Source of the DNA: Antedon mediterranea
Lineage: Eukaryota > Echinodermata > Crinoidea > Comatulida > Antedonidae
Assembly (NCBI RefSeq): GCF_964355755.1
Contig: NC_092678.1
Coordinates: 14,978,922 to 15,038,921, forward strand
Reading direction: 5' to 3'
Length of the DNA: 60,000 nt
The notes below the pieces were generated by a model, which was not told the origin of the DNA, did not search any database, and worked only from the letters and a program-made list of their open reading frames with translations. The translations under genes and the position numbers were made by a program. The first letter of the stretch is position 1. Each line of letters begins with the position of its first letter. Below are positions 30,567 to 42,800 of the stretch, one piece after another.

Positions 30567-30667
30567 ATTATATATGTATAAATCCAAAGGCAAATTACTG
30601 AAAAAAATGACAATGCTGTGGGTATCAGTGGCTGGATCTCAATGGAGATACAAAAATAAAAAGCGCT
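30567..30667 (-). mobile_element. Penelope-like 3'-end fragment, inverted
   Basis: ATCCAAAGGCAAATTACTG through CTGGATCTCAATGGAGATAC is the reverse complement of the PLE end at 31790-31876. Confidence 0.8.
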
Positions 30668-30698
30668 TTAGAATAAATGGTATGTGCCTGATTTGTTT

Positions 30699-30701
30699 AT
30701 A

Positions 30702-30780
<79 letters not shown>

Positions 30781-30786
30781 TTATAT
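30699..30786. repeat. (AT)n microsatellite
   Basis: TA run with one AC interruption. Confidence 0.9.
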
Positions 30787-31003
30787 AAATCATACTGTAA
30801 ATCATAGAAACAGTGCTCATATTCGGAACATGATCTCATAATCGCGTCGAGCATAGCTCATTGGCGAAAGTTCCGTATTTATTGGCGAAAGTTCCGTATT
30901 TTAAATACGGAACTTTCGCCAATGAGCTATGCTCGACGCGATTATGAGATCATGTTCCGAATATGAGCACTGTTTCTATAATTTACAGTATGATTTATAT
31001 ATA
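30784..31003. repeat. Large palindrome centred near 30902
   Basis: Left arm ends AGTTCCGTATTTT and the right arm begins AAATACGGAAC. Arms of about 100-118 bp are near-perfect inverted copies, with one 22-bp module (ATTGGCGAAAGTTCCGTATT) present twice on the left and once on the right. The arms are the block seen singly at 6613 and 29838. Confidence 0.85.
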
Positions 31004-31031
31004 ATTTACACAGTGCTACGCAACATCATTG

Positions 31032-31566
<535 letters not shown>

Positions 31567-31569
31567 ATA

Positions 31570-31876
31570 TATATGCTACCTTCTTTGTTTTTCACTCTTA
31601 TTCAGACTCCACCCTGGCTCCCTTTGTTATATTTCTTTTATTCCTGTCCACCCAGGCAGCACTTGCCAGCTTTATACTATGACGTTATCCAAATTCCTTC
31701 ACTTGCACTAATGAAGGGCTAGTGTTGCCCGAAAGCTCTGCTAACTTTCCTGGCTGTTTACTTTATCGTTTTGATTTAGCTTTTCGCTTTTTATTTTTGT
31801 ATCTCCATTGAGATCCAGCCACTGATACCCACAGCATTGTCATTTTTTCAGTATTTTGCCTTTGGATTTATATATA
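31570..31876 (+). mobile_element. Penelope-like 3'-end fragment
   Basis: Matches 5878-6135 at the PLE 3' end. Contains CTAATGA (31708-31714), GGGC/GCCC and GAAA, a degenerate hammerhead-like core with one core substitution and no visible stem I. Confidence 0.8.
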
Positions 31877-31888
31877 TATGTATATATA

Positions 31889-31994
31889 TATAAATCCAAA
31901 GGCAAATTACTGAAAAAATGACAATGCTGTGGGTATCAGTGGCTGGATCTCAATGGAGATACAAAAATAAAAAGCGAAAAGCTAAATCAAATCG

Positions 31995-31997
<3 letters not shown>
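31889..31997 (-). mobile_element. Penelope-like 3'-end fragment, inverted
   Basis: Mirror copy of 31763-31876 across a 12-bp (AT)n centre, making a palindrome of about 230 bp. Confidence 0.8.
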
Positions 31998-32039
<42 letters not shown>

Positions 32040-32041
<2 letters not shown>

Positions 32042-32326
32042 ATACACACAATAGGCAAAGAACATTAATTCTAAACCGCCCGGTGATATACTGAAATTTA
32101 ATTATTTAATTTGAAACGATAAAGATGAGGAAATCTGTGAGAATGAGAAAAAGTCGCCCCAACCGAGACTCGAACTCGGACCGCCTGCTTGAAATGCAGA
32201 TGTCCTAACCATTAGACCACTGGGGCTTTCATGGTATTGTTCAAACTCGATTGGATAGCGACTCTTTAACATTCTCGGCGTGGTACGGCGGAACAGCACT
32301 AGTCCTCAGTTGTACGCATATATATA
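32040..32326 (-). repeat. tRNA-bearing unit, reverse orientation
   Basis: Contains all conserved blocks from TTAATTCTAAACCGCCCGG to the TCCTCAGTTGTACGC leader, then stops at an (AT)n run. Confidence 0.8.
32155..32226 (-). tRNA. tRNA-Glu(UUC)-like gene in repeat
   Basis: 72 nt, same cloverleaf as the other copies, but the anticodon loop reads ATTTCAA, placing UUC at 34-36, the normal Glu anticodon. The D arm TGGTCTAATGGTTAGGA is also typical of eukaryotic tRNA-Glu. This identifies the source of the family. Position 1-72 pairing is complete. Confidence 0.68.
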
Positions 32327-32329
32327 TAT

Positions 32330-32789
32330 ACTCACTCCCTCATGCATGTATTTGAATGTACTCATACTTTTTAATCTTGTATAGTTTCAGTCAATCGGAA
32401 ACCGGAAAAGACCGGACATCAAATGAACATTGTGAAGAAGTGAACCACATTTGCATAATCTAGAGATGTATAATTGGTAGGACATGCTAATTTGTTATAA
32501 TTCTTAAAAATGATGATTTCAACTCTATTCTTATACATGTGTGTAATAGATGCAAGAATAGAGATTTATCTAGTCTATTTTATTCAACTAAAGATGAAAT
32601 CGTTTCCATTTGTTTGGTTAGTCATGCTTTTAATAAGTACATGTATTCGTTCTACCAGTTTTATATAGGTGTTAAATTTCCTAATATTTCTTTTGATGTT
32701 AAGAACCTATTCTCGTTTACAACATCATTGTGTACATGTTTGTGTACATTATCGCGAAGCCAAGTGATGATGATGTGATGATGACAGTT
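32330..32789. other. Spacer, nothing recognised
   Basis: No gene or repeat signal beyond AT-rich sequence. Confidence 0.4.
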
Positions 32790-33255
32790 TCTTAAGGCTA
32801 GACATGATTTTATATGCCTAGTAGTCTGGTAAACATTTGATGGAATTGTTTTTCAAAAAAATCGTCTTGATATGATAGGCTAGGTTCTCCGCAAATGAAA
32901 CATTGAATGAATCATTTATTATGTGGTTTGATTTAATTCCCATCCAAAACCCTGTCCTGTGTGGTGTAGCTCTGTGTGCCGGCGGTGGTATCTATCTTAT
33001 TGGCGTTTTATTTGACAAGTCATACGTACAAGTAAGCCTACGAAGGAGGCCTAGGCTAGGACGAGACAATTAATAATAAAAAAAACACTTGGCAACGCGA
33101 TTTTATATTCTAATAGGTGTTATTTCAGTCTCGATCGTACATTCAGCATTTATTAGTACTACTGTACTTACTCGATCTTTTTCGATTTTAAACAAAATAA
33201 TCATTGGTTGATTCGAAATCCATATTTACATACCTCCCGCTCCATTTAGCCAAAT
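32790..33255. repeat. Dispersed ~470-bp repeat, copy 1
   Basis: Aligns colinearly with 44245-44735 (GGCTAGA...ATTTTATATGCCTAGTAG through GATTCGAAATCCATATTTAC) at moderate identity with many small indels. Non-coding. It may be a duplicated single-copy region or an old element. Confidence 0.75.
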
Positions 33256-34030
33256 GCGGTATGATAGCCTACGTCATTCTTATCGGATGTTTGCGGTCTG
33301 CAAATCGATTTTTTATACGCGTTTCACAAGTCTGTATGTTCAGACAAAAATTGAAATAAAAACAAATAAATTAAAAAAAGACAATGAATACAGACTTGAG
33401 GCAAGTCTATACCATCATATAGGTGTCAGCAATTTGTTTACAACAATCTTTATATTTTACAGATGCCTTATTTTTTTAACATATTTGCATAAAATAAAGG
33501 TATAGCATGTATAATACGATTTTCATCTGTAATCTTAAAATGGATTTTCTCTGGACATATTTTATGAATAAAGAATGTTGGAATTTTCCATTTTACTTAA
33601 TCACCATGAAATATTAAGTGCTTCTGTATGGAACACTAAATCAGGCATCATAATCACACCTTCATTTAAGTTTCCAATTTGGGTTTTCCTTTTAGTTTTT
33701 TTATGATTTTTGTGTCATAGAAATTCTTAAGTGAATGTGCTAATTATTTTTGAAACATATTTTGGTACATAAATAATACAGTATACGTTAGTTTTGCTAG
33801 TACAAGTAATTTAAATACAGCTATATACATTTTTAGAACTCCATAATTTTAAAATATTTATCAAGTTTCATTCCAGTTGTTTACTTTACATGCTTTGCGA
33901 TCCTATTCTACATATACTCCTAACGTTTAAAATTCTGCACCCAGCTCATCAGAACAAGGTGTTTTTATTCATGTTACAGAGGGCTGCTTTACATTCCTCA
34001 GTAGTGATGTTTTCTTCACACAGTTCTTTA
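33256..34030. other. Spacer, nothing recognised
   Basis: AT-rich without coding signal. Confidence 0.4.
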
Positions 34031-34440
34031 TACACGGCCATACTGCGTTATATATACGGACACACTGCGTTGAAACACCAGTTCTCGTCAGATCACCGAA
34101 GTTAAGCGACGTTGGGTCCGGTTGTGTTCTGGATGGGAGACCGCCTAGAAATAGCGGCGGGTGCTGCATATACACCAAAGAGTCATGGTGTAATGATAAT
34201 ATCGGACTAGCATGTGATAGCCATGGGTTCGAGGTTATCGGTAGCATACTGATTGCCAAGATGCTTTACTTACATTGACTAATTCTTCAGATGAGATGTA
34301 AAGCCGTTTGTCCCGTATACTTAAGAGTGCACGTTAAAGAATTTGGTGCACTAATCGAAAAGAAAAGCCGTGTGTCCGCGGAGGGCCTAATCCGATTTCC
34401 TTTAGTTTCCAGTTAAGCTTGAGGACCAGAATAACACATT
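34031..34440 (+). mobile_element. 5S rRNA/tRNA composite SINE
   Basis: A 5S rRNA-like head (34031-34168) has the internal promoter AAGTTAAGCGACG, GGATGGGAGACCGCC and ATAGCGGCGGGTGCTG. A tRNA-like segment follows with A-box TGGTGTAATGATAAT and B-box GGGTTCGAGGTTA (34186-34236). Next comes a conserved body (GATGAGATGTAAAGCCG, GTGCACGTTAAAGAATTTGG, GCCGTGTGTCCGCGGAGG). This is a Pol III retroposon with both 5S- and tRNA-type promoters. The head contains an internal duplication (ACTGCGTTATATATACGGAC). Confidence 0.8.
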
Positions 34441-36499
34441 TTAACTTTTAACATTTCTCTTTCTCGGATATAGTATTCACTTTTTTTAATGTAATCATTA
34501 ATTTGCTTTTGGCTAAAGTGCGTTTCTTGTTTACTAACTATATCTTCTGGTTTGTTACTGTAGTTCCTTATATTGTTTGCATTCTCTTAATTTGTTTATT
34601 TATTAAAGCGGCGGTAAAATGTTTAACTGTAATTTTTCTCAATTTAAATGTATTATTAATGAAATTATTTAAATTTTCTTGTTTATTTGTATATATTTAT
34701 ATTTGCTCATATTTTATAGTTTAATTTTTATTTTCAACCTGTTATTGGTGTTTTACACTGTTGGTTCGATATAAAGAATGTGCGAAAATGTAAACCAAGT
34801 ACAGCTACGTATTATTTGAAGGCGTAAAAACAGACTGAGAAAAAACACGTAACAAAATTAATAGTGCAGCGGGTACTGAACCAACCGGAATTTGATTGCT
34901 AACTACTGTGGAGTAGCTTTGCGTCAGGGAGTTTTGCCCTAATTTGTACTATAGGTACATTGAGAAAACGTACAACAACAATTGGTCAAAGTGTATTTAA
35001 CCCACGACCTCAAGATCTCTACCATGGCATTCATACCTCTTGATCACCAAGCTGGCAAGGGGTGAGATTCGAGCCTAAGCAGGATTGTTATTGTGTAATT
35101 AGTTGCGAATGTTTTCTCAATGTACATAGTACAATTACGTCCGAGTAGGGAAAAACATCTGACAAATATGTGTTTATTATTATGATCATAATCATTCTTG
35201 ATTAAATACAAACATTTTAAAAATAGATCAAAATCTATATTAGTTTTTGTTTTCGATATATACGCCAGCCACAAACACGAAAAGATAGGAAACATTTTGG
35301 AAATACTATGGTTATTACCTCTCTATCTCTATAATCGAATCAATCTACTGATGAATTGGACCGTCTGTTTAAAAGTAGCAACTTACTAGTACCAATGTAA
35401 CACAACTATAACGTAGGCCACATCGGATCACACACGACCGAATCATTAGGAAGGTTTATATTATATATTCAACTCATTAGATTATTGCCATGTCCGTACT
35501 ATTTAGTATACCGTACATTATACAAAACTGTCGTTCGGTATGTGTAGACTAGCAATGGGTCTGTTCACTTAAAGATGTATTTTACCCCTAAAACATGAAA
35601 GGTAATAGGTAATTTTGCAGTTTTAATCAAGTTAATTACTTTCGTAGTGTGTCACTTAAAAAGAAAAAAATAAACGGTAAATTCAATCAAAATCCAATCC
35701 TCATACTGTTTAAACTGATTATTTTAAAACTATCATAACGCAAGTATGTATAAAATATACATTGATTGAAAGCAACGTATTTATGTTGGAGTGGAATATC
35801 TTGTTTCTATATTAATGTACGTTGTACTGGCCAATGTTAGCCAAAATATAATACAGGCTATTCAGGACTACATTGCTTCCTCATGGGTGAGATATCTTTC
35901 GTAGTATTCTGCTTGGACGAAATTATGAATTTAAAGTAAATGTAAATGCATTTATCAGACTATTCGAGTTTTTAAATGTTTAGGCCTATTATAATAATTA
36001 TACAGTTTTATCTATTAAAATAAAAAGAATTCTGAGAGTCCTCAAAGGTTTTTGTAATACATTTATTTTCTACAACAAGTTAAACGAGTATTTTAGGAGA
36101 AACAACATTTTAATTGTAAAATTCACAAAAGTGAATAATGTATTATAATAAGGTATTCCTGACAAACCTAGTTTTATTAATTATTGTACTTAACAGTTCT
36201 ATCATTGTATGATTGAATGATCTGTAAAACACTACCCATATGGGTAAATGACAAAAGTCAAATAGTACATTTTTTAAATGTACAGAATCTCATTATGAGT
36301 AATAGTCACACATGTATTAGTCACATTTATGCAGCTGGGCTTCCTTATTTTCCTTAAATGTTGCATATTGTTAGTATTGCATTACATTTTTAAAGGATAA
36401 TTTTATAATTCACATTAAATGTGAATTATAAATTTTATATCAACATATAAAGTATATATTATTGTTTCATCAAAAGTCATTAATTATATTATTATATTA
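34441..36499. other. No gene recognised; small palindrome at 36402-36434
   Basis: AT-rich. 36402-36434 is a near-perfect palindrome (TTATAATTCACATT / AATGTGAATTATAA). No exon could be supported. Confidence 0.4.
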
Positions 36500-36506
36500 T
36501 CTTCAC

Positions 36507-36573
36507 AGAAAGAAATCAAACGAAACCACCTAAAAAAACCTAAATGAAGACTCAGTATAATAATCAAGATGAG
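36507..36573 (+). other. Possible 5' exon of ankyrin gene (weak)
   Basis: Acceptor TATCTTCACAG precedes it and donor GAG|GTGAGT follows. All three frames have stops before ATG 36544, so it would be 5' UTR plus MKTQYNNQDE. Its end phase (0) does not match the next exon, so either the model or the exon is wrong. Confidence 0.25.
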
Positions 36574-36708
36574 GTGAGTTATAAAGTTAAAGAACAACAC
36601 TATAGGCCTACGCAGATCAATAACTTTTTATAACGAGACTATAAACAACTATATCATTGTTTTGTTAATGTATTGATGTAATTCATGTTATATCCTATAC
36701 CTTTTCAG

Positions 36709-36802
36709 TTACAGATTTCAAAATGCATTCGAGGTTAATGACTTGCAACAAATTAAAGAAATATGTAAAAGAGAGCCAGATATTTTGAAAACCAAAGATG
36801 AG
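36709..36802 (+). CDS. Ankyrin gene exon: first half-repeat
   Basis: Reads YRFQNAFEVNDLQQIKEICK then REPDILKTKDE, ending in phase 0 at GAG|GTAAGA. It looks like helix 1-2 of a capping ankyrin repeat feeding directly into YGYTPLH of the next exon. The acceptor could be 36708 or 36714; both need an upstream exon ending with two bases of a codon. Confidence 0.65.
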
Positions 36803-39800
36803 GTAAGACAAAATAATGATAGGACTCCCAACTAATAACAAATTATTTTCATTCAATTAGTTAGTCAATTAGACCATTACATGTATGTAAATTGTAAAAC
36901 TGTATTCATTATGCCTATATTCAATTGTAATGATTACTGTATAATACCCTGGATCAATAACACACGCTTCATTGACAAATGCTGCAAATTAAATAAACTT
37001 AGTGACGATATTAATCAGTACTTAGGCCTACTGTCAATGTTTGTTTTAAATTTTGAGATCGGTGTGTACAGTTACTGTAGAGGGTTGGTCGAATAGGTAG
37101 ACGGTCAGAATGACAGTTTAAAGTCAAGAGCCCATTTTGTGTATGTGAATAAAAAACTTCAAGAGCATAATTGAGTTAATAACATCCAATCTGTAAGACT
37201 TTTTCGAAATAATTATACAGATAATTAATAATGGTGACTACAGTAGACTCACATTTCTTTGACAGTCGACTACAACAACTATGTATTCACTTTTTTCGCT
37301 TATCATTATAGTTATAACAATTATTTACTTCAGTGTTGTACAATAACTGTTTGTCTGTGCTTTTGTTTTTCATGATTTGTAAGATTAGCATGTTATTGAA
37401 CGTAGTATAATTTTAGCTGATTTTAGTCATATCATAAAAGTGTTGAATTTACAACAATTGTCAATGTGCCATGAATAAAAACATGTTTGCATTACAGCTG
37501 GAATTGATATTTATAAACTACATGATTATTATTTCTTTCTAGTATGGATACACTCCACTACATACGTATTTACTATGTGCCAACCCTACAACAGAAATTG
37601 TGGATTATCTCATACAACACGGCGCATCAGTAACGTCACAAGATAATATGGTAATGTACACACAATCATACTGATTGTTATTATGAAAACAGTAGGCCCA
37701 TCTGATCCAGCAAACATCTCTATTTCATTTATATTTTGTCATTTATAATTAAAATTAATTAATTAGAATTATTCATTGCGAATTTTAGAAGCAGTTATCG
37801 AATGAAACAGTAAATGGAGACATGTATTTCTGAAACAATTATACATTGCATAAAGTCAATTAATATTAATTCACACATTGTATTACAATTATAGTAGCAC
37901 TTTAATTTATCTGTCTAGTTTGTTTAAGTTGGTTTATATAATATAATAATCAACTCTTGAAATAAATTTGTTTGGGTCCTATTTTATAAAGGCGTAAATT
38001 TTCTTTTTCTATTCAATCAAGTACGATAGATAAGTACGAAATAAAAAAGTACTTACTATGACGTTTTGCAAGCGTACCGGTTTTCAAGTAGATTGATTGT
38101 TAGTTGGGTTGACGTTGGTCAGTACGGCATGTTGTATGTAACACGCCAGATGTGTTGTAAATAAAGTACGAATGAATGTAGCTGATTTGTAATGTTTTTT
38201 ACACTTTTGTCATAACAATGTAGAATTTACAACCATTATATCAATGTGACATGACCGAAAAATATTATTGCTTTACAGCTGGAATTTATATTTATAAACT
38301 ATATGATTATTATTTCTTTCTAGACTGGAGAAACTCCACTACATGCGTATTTACGATATGACAACCCTACAACAGAAATAGTGGTTTGTCTCATACGAAA
38401 TGGCGCACAAGTAACATCACAAAATAAGGTAACATACAGTAATAGGTAATATTATGCCAGTATTAATAAATCATTATCGGTTACAGCAAACATCTCTATT
38501 CCATTTATGACGTCTCATTCAAATTTAGTATTATTTATAATTATTTAGTGCGAATTTTAAAAGCAGTTAATGAATGAATGAAAAATGTCATGAACGACAT
38601 GTGTTTGAAAAAAACAATTATGACATCATAATAATGGATTGCTGACCCTTCTTTCACACGTCATGTTAAAGTAATCAGTCAGTAACCCTTCAGGAGGTCA
38701 AACTTACTGTCAAACTTAGCACTAGCCACACGATTATTAGGCCTATAGTTCTCTATCCTCAGTATGAGATATGAATCTGTAGTAGATATGACATTAACCT
38801 TCCGATAATCAGTGCAATATCATTTCTAATCATACCGTCACTCGTCACACGAACCGGCGAATCGTCATTTTGGCACGAAAGTTTGTTGGTGTATAGTTTG
38901 AAAGTATTTATTCTTAAAGAAAAATTGATGCGAATATCAACTGCGTATCTTATTTCATTAATTCATTATTTTAATTATAATTTTGCGAATATTGATTGAT
39001 TGATTGATTTTATTCGATATTCATACATAAAAGTTAAAATATACAATGTATAAAAAGAATACCTGGATAACCCATTAAGTCGACAAAAAAGTAAACTTAT
39101 TTCCAATGGGGTCCAATCCGTAATGACTGAAAAGTGAGTGGTTGGGCCTAGTAAAATTATCATTAAGTATGACTCAGTAAAAATGAAAAAAACAAGAAAA
39201 TACATACAAGACAAGATAACATCAAAAAAACAATATTAAAAATAACTTAATTAAACTGAAATTCCAAGCTGTTCATTACTAAAATATTATTTAAGTTTTA
39301 TTTTGAAGGTTGCATTATTTTGTATTGATTTGAGTGAATTGGGGAGCCTGTTCCAGTCACGGATACCTAAGAAATAAAAAGTCGTATCATTAACGCCAGT
39401 AGCCTTAGGAGTGACAAAATTAAATGTTGTACCCCTGGTAAAATGGTTATGATGATCAGAAATTAACAACAAGTTATCCTTAAGGAAAGAAGGCGTATTA
39501 AAGTTATAACGAATTTTGTGAACATAATTTAATCTTAAAAACTTATTTCTGAGGCTGACATTAAGAAACCCAAGATCGAAAAGCTCTTTGGCACCTATGT
39601 GAGACCTCGGACCAACATTTAAAATGAAACGTGCCATCTTGTTCTGGGCAGTTTGTAATTTATGTTTAAGATTCTTATTGACACCGCCGTACCATGCCGA
39701 GGCAGAATAGTCTAATGTACATTGTATTAAAGCAGTGCTTAATAGTTTACGACATTTTTTATTCAAGCACGAACTTTGCCTATGTAAAAACTTCAACCTT

Positions 39801-42800
39801 GACTTAACTTTATTGATAACACTAGTTGCATATTGGTCTAAATCAATACCCAAATATTTAACTTGCTTAGTACTTTTGATTCTACGGCCCATTAATTCTA
39901 CAGGAAACTCTTTAACTTTGTTAAGCTTCGCTCTGCTACCAAAGATAATACTTTCGGTTTTGCCATCATGTAAAGATAATTTGTTTTCAGTTAACCAGTC
40001 CTAGCACTTAGCTAGGACAGTACTTAATTTATGAGCGATTTTGGTAGCATCGTGATGAGAATTATAAGTATTCATCACACAAACCGTCGAATATCTATTC
40101 GTCACTTTGTTGGAGGAAAACTCGCATCTCGCACACTGTTTACGCGTCTCCAAACGGCGAATATGCAATTCGTCAATAATTGAAAATGATCTTATTGGTT
40201 TATTGTGTATCTGGAACATTCCATTATTTGATGGCAAATGTTCAGTCGCGCGATGTTAGAGTGAACATAGCTTATAGAATATTGAACAGTATTTTATCCA
40301 TTAAAAAAATGTTGTTATTGATAAATGATTTAGTAAGCTAATTATATAAATACATGTCAGGCAATTTAATGTCACGGTTTGATCTTTGTTATTTCGTACG
40401 TTCTCTAGCGCACAAGCATGTACATTGGATTACATTATGACACTGACAACACACAGAGAACGGTACTGTAACGTTGTTAGAGTAACAATGTTAGAGTCTT
40501 ACACTATATAAATTATTTTGAATTATTTAAATTTTTAGAGAATAAATGATATATTAAGAGTATTTTTATATTTTGTTCTTGATTTTTAAATTCGATTGTT
40601 ACGGCATTTAATCAGTTCGTCATTTATTCGAATGAAACAAGAAATGAAGACATGCCATAACCGACATGTATTTTTAGAAACAACATTACATTGTATGAAG
40701 TAAATTATGACATCATATAATCGATTGTCATTCACACATTGTATTACAATTATAGTAGCACTAATTTATCTGTCTCGTTTGGTTGTTGGTTGGTTTATAT
40801 AATAATAATCAACTCTTGAAATAATTTTATTTGGGTCCTATTTTATAAAGGCGTAGACAAGTAGACTGTTGCGTTGACATTGGTCAGTACGGTATGCTAT
40901 GTAACAAGTTATGTGTGATAAATAATGTACAAATGAATTTAGCTGTTTTTTTATTGTTTTGTACACTCAGAAGATTTTGTCATAACAATGTAGAATTTAC
41001 AACCATTATGAATGTGGCATGACCGAAATATATGATTACATTACAGCTGGAATTAATATTTACTACTACATGGTTATGATTTCTTTATAGTCTGGATACA
41101 CTCCACTACATTTGTATTTACTATGTGCCAATCCTACAACAGAAATAGTGGATTGTCTCACACAACACGGCGCACCAGTAACGTCACAAAATGAGGTAAC
41201 ATACTATTTTAGGGGGTCTATTATGCCAGTATTAATAAAACATTATCGATTCCAGCAAACATCTCTATTCCATTTATGACGCCCCTTTTATAATTATATG
41301 AATTATTTAGAAGTAGGTATTGCAAATTCAAAACAGTTATTAAATAAAAATTAATTAATTAAAAACTATATTATGCAGACATGCCATGATCGATATGCGT
41401 TTGTAAAAAAAATTATTACATTGTTTTAAGTGCGTCTCGCAATTATGACGTCATATAATGGATTGTCATTCACACATTTGTATTACAATTATAGTAGTTC
41501 TTCAATGTATCTGTATTTTTTTTAAGCTGGTTAGAATATAATTTTTATTCTTGAACTAATTTCATTGGGTCTTAATTTAACATAACAAAAAAATATGAAT
41601 AAATTACATGAATATGGCATCTTTCTAGTATGGAGACACTACTCTACATAGGTATTTGCGATATTCTAACAGCAATAGTGACTTGTCTCACATAGTATGG
41701 CGCATCAGTAACATCACAACATGTAGTAATGTATACACAATCATAGTGGTATTTATGTCATTATTATGAAAACAGTATCTGTTCCAGCAAACATCCCTAT
41801 TTCATTTATAATATGTAATTTATAACTAATATTAATTATTTTGATATATTTATTGCGAATTTTAGAAGCAGTTATTGAATGAAACAAGAAATGAAGACAT
41901 GCCATAACCGACATGTATTTTTAGAAACAATATTACATTGGATAAAGTCAATTAATATTAATTCACACATTGTATTACACTTATAGTAGCACTTTAATTT
42001 ATCTGTCTAGTCTGTTTAAGTTGGTTTATATAATATAATAATTAACTCTTGAAATAATTTTATTTGGGTCCTATTTTATAAAGGCGTAGACAACTAGACT
42101 GTTGCGTTGACGTTGGTCTGTACGGCATGCTATGTAAAAAGCCAGATGTGTTGTAAATAAAGTAAAAATGAATGTAGCTGGTTTTTATTGTTTTGTACAC
42201 ACAGAAGATTTTGTCATGACAATGTAGAATGTATAACCATTATCAATGTGGCATGAGCAAAATTTGATTACATTACAGCTGGAATTTATATTTACTACTA
42301 TAATGATTATGATTTCTTTCTAGCTTGGATACACTCCACTACATGTGTATTTAATACGTGCCAATCCTACAACAGAAATAGTGAATTGTCTCATACAACA
42401 CGGCGCATCAGGAACGTCACAAAATGAGGTAACATACAATTTTAGGAGGTCTATTACGCCAGTATTAATAAAATATTATCGGTTCAAGCAAACATCTCTA
42501 TTTCATTTATTATTTGTAATTTATAATTATTATTAATTATTTTGATTTATTTATTGCAAATTTTAGAAGCAATTATTGAATGAAGAAAGAAGTGAAGACA
42601 TACCATAACAATATTACATTGCATAAAGTCAATTAATATTAATTCACACATTGTATTACAATTATAGTATCACTTCAAGTTATCTGTCTAGTTTGTTTAA
42701 GTTGGTTTAAATAATAAAATCAACTCTTGGAATAATTTTATTTGGGTCCTATTTTATAAAGGCGTACATTTTCTTTTTTTATTCAATCAAATACGTTAGA

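Larger units (their letters stand above)
38846..40630 (+). mobile_element. TIR-element copy C, split by a LINE
   Basis: Left TIR CCGTCACTCGTCACACGAAC at 38846, body to about 38993, then resumes at about 40079 (AAACCGTCGAATATC) and continues to about 40630, where ankyrin-intron sequence returns. Same family as 43389 and 47721. The right TIR is absent. Confidence 0.7.

Noticed and set aside
33969-34259. 96-codon minus-strand frame
   Set aside because: It is antisense to the 5S/tRNA SINE and has no protein features.
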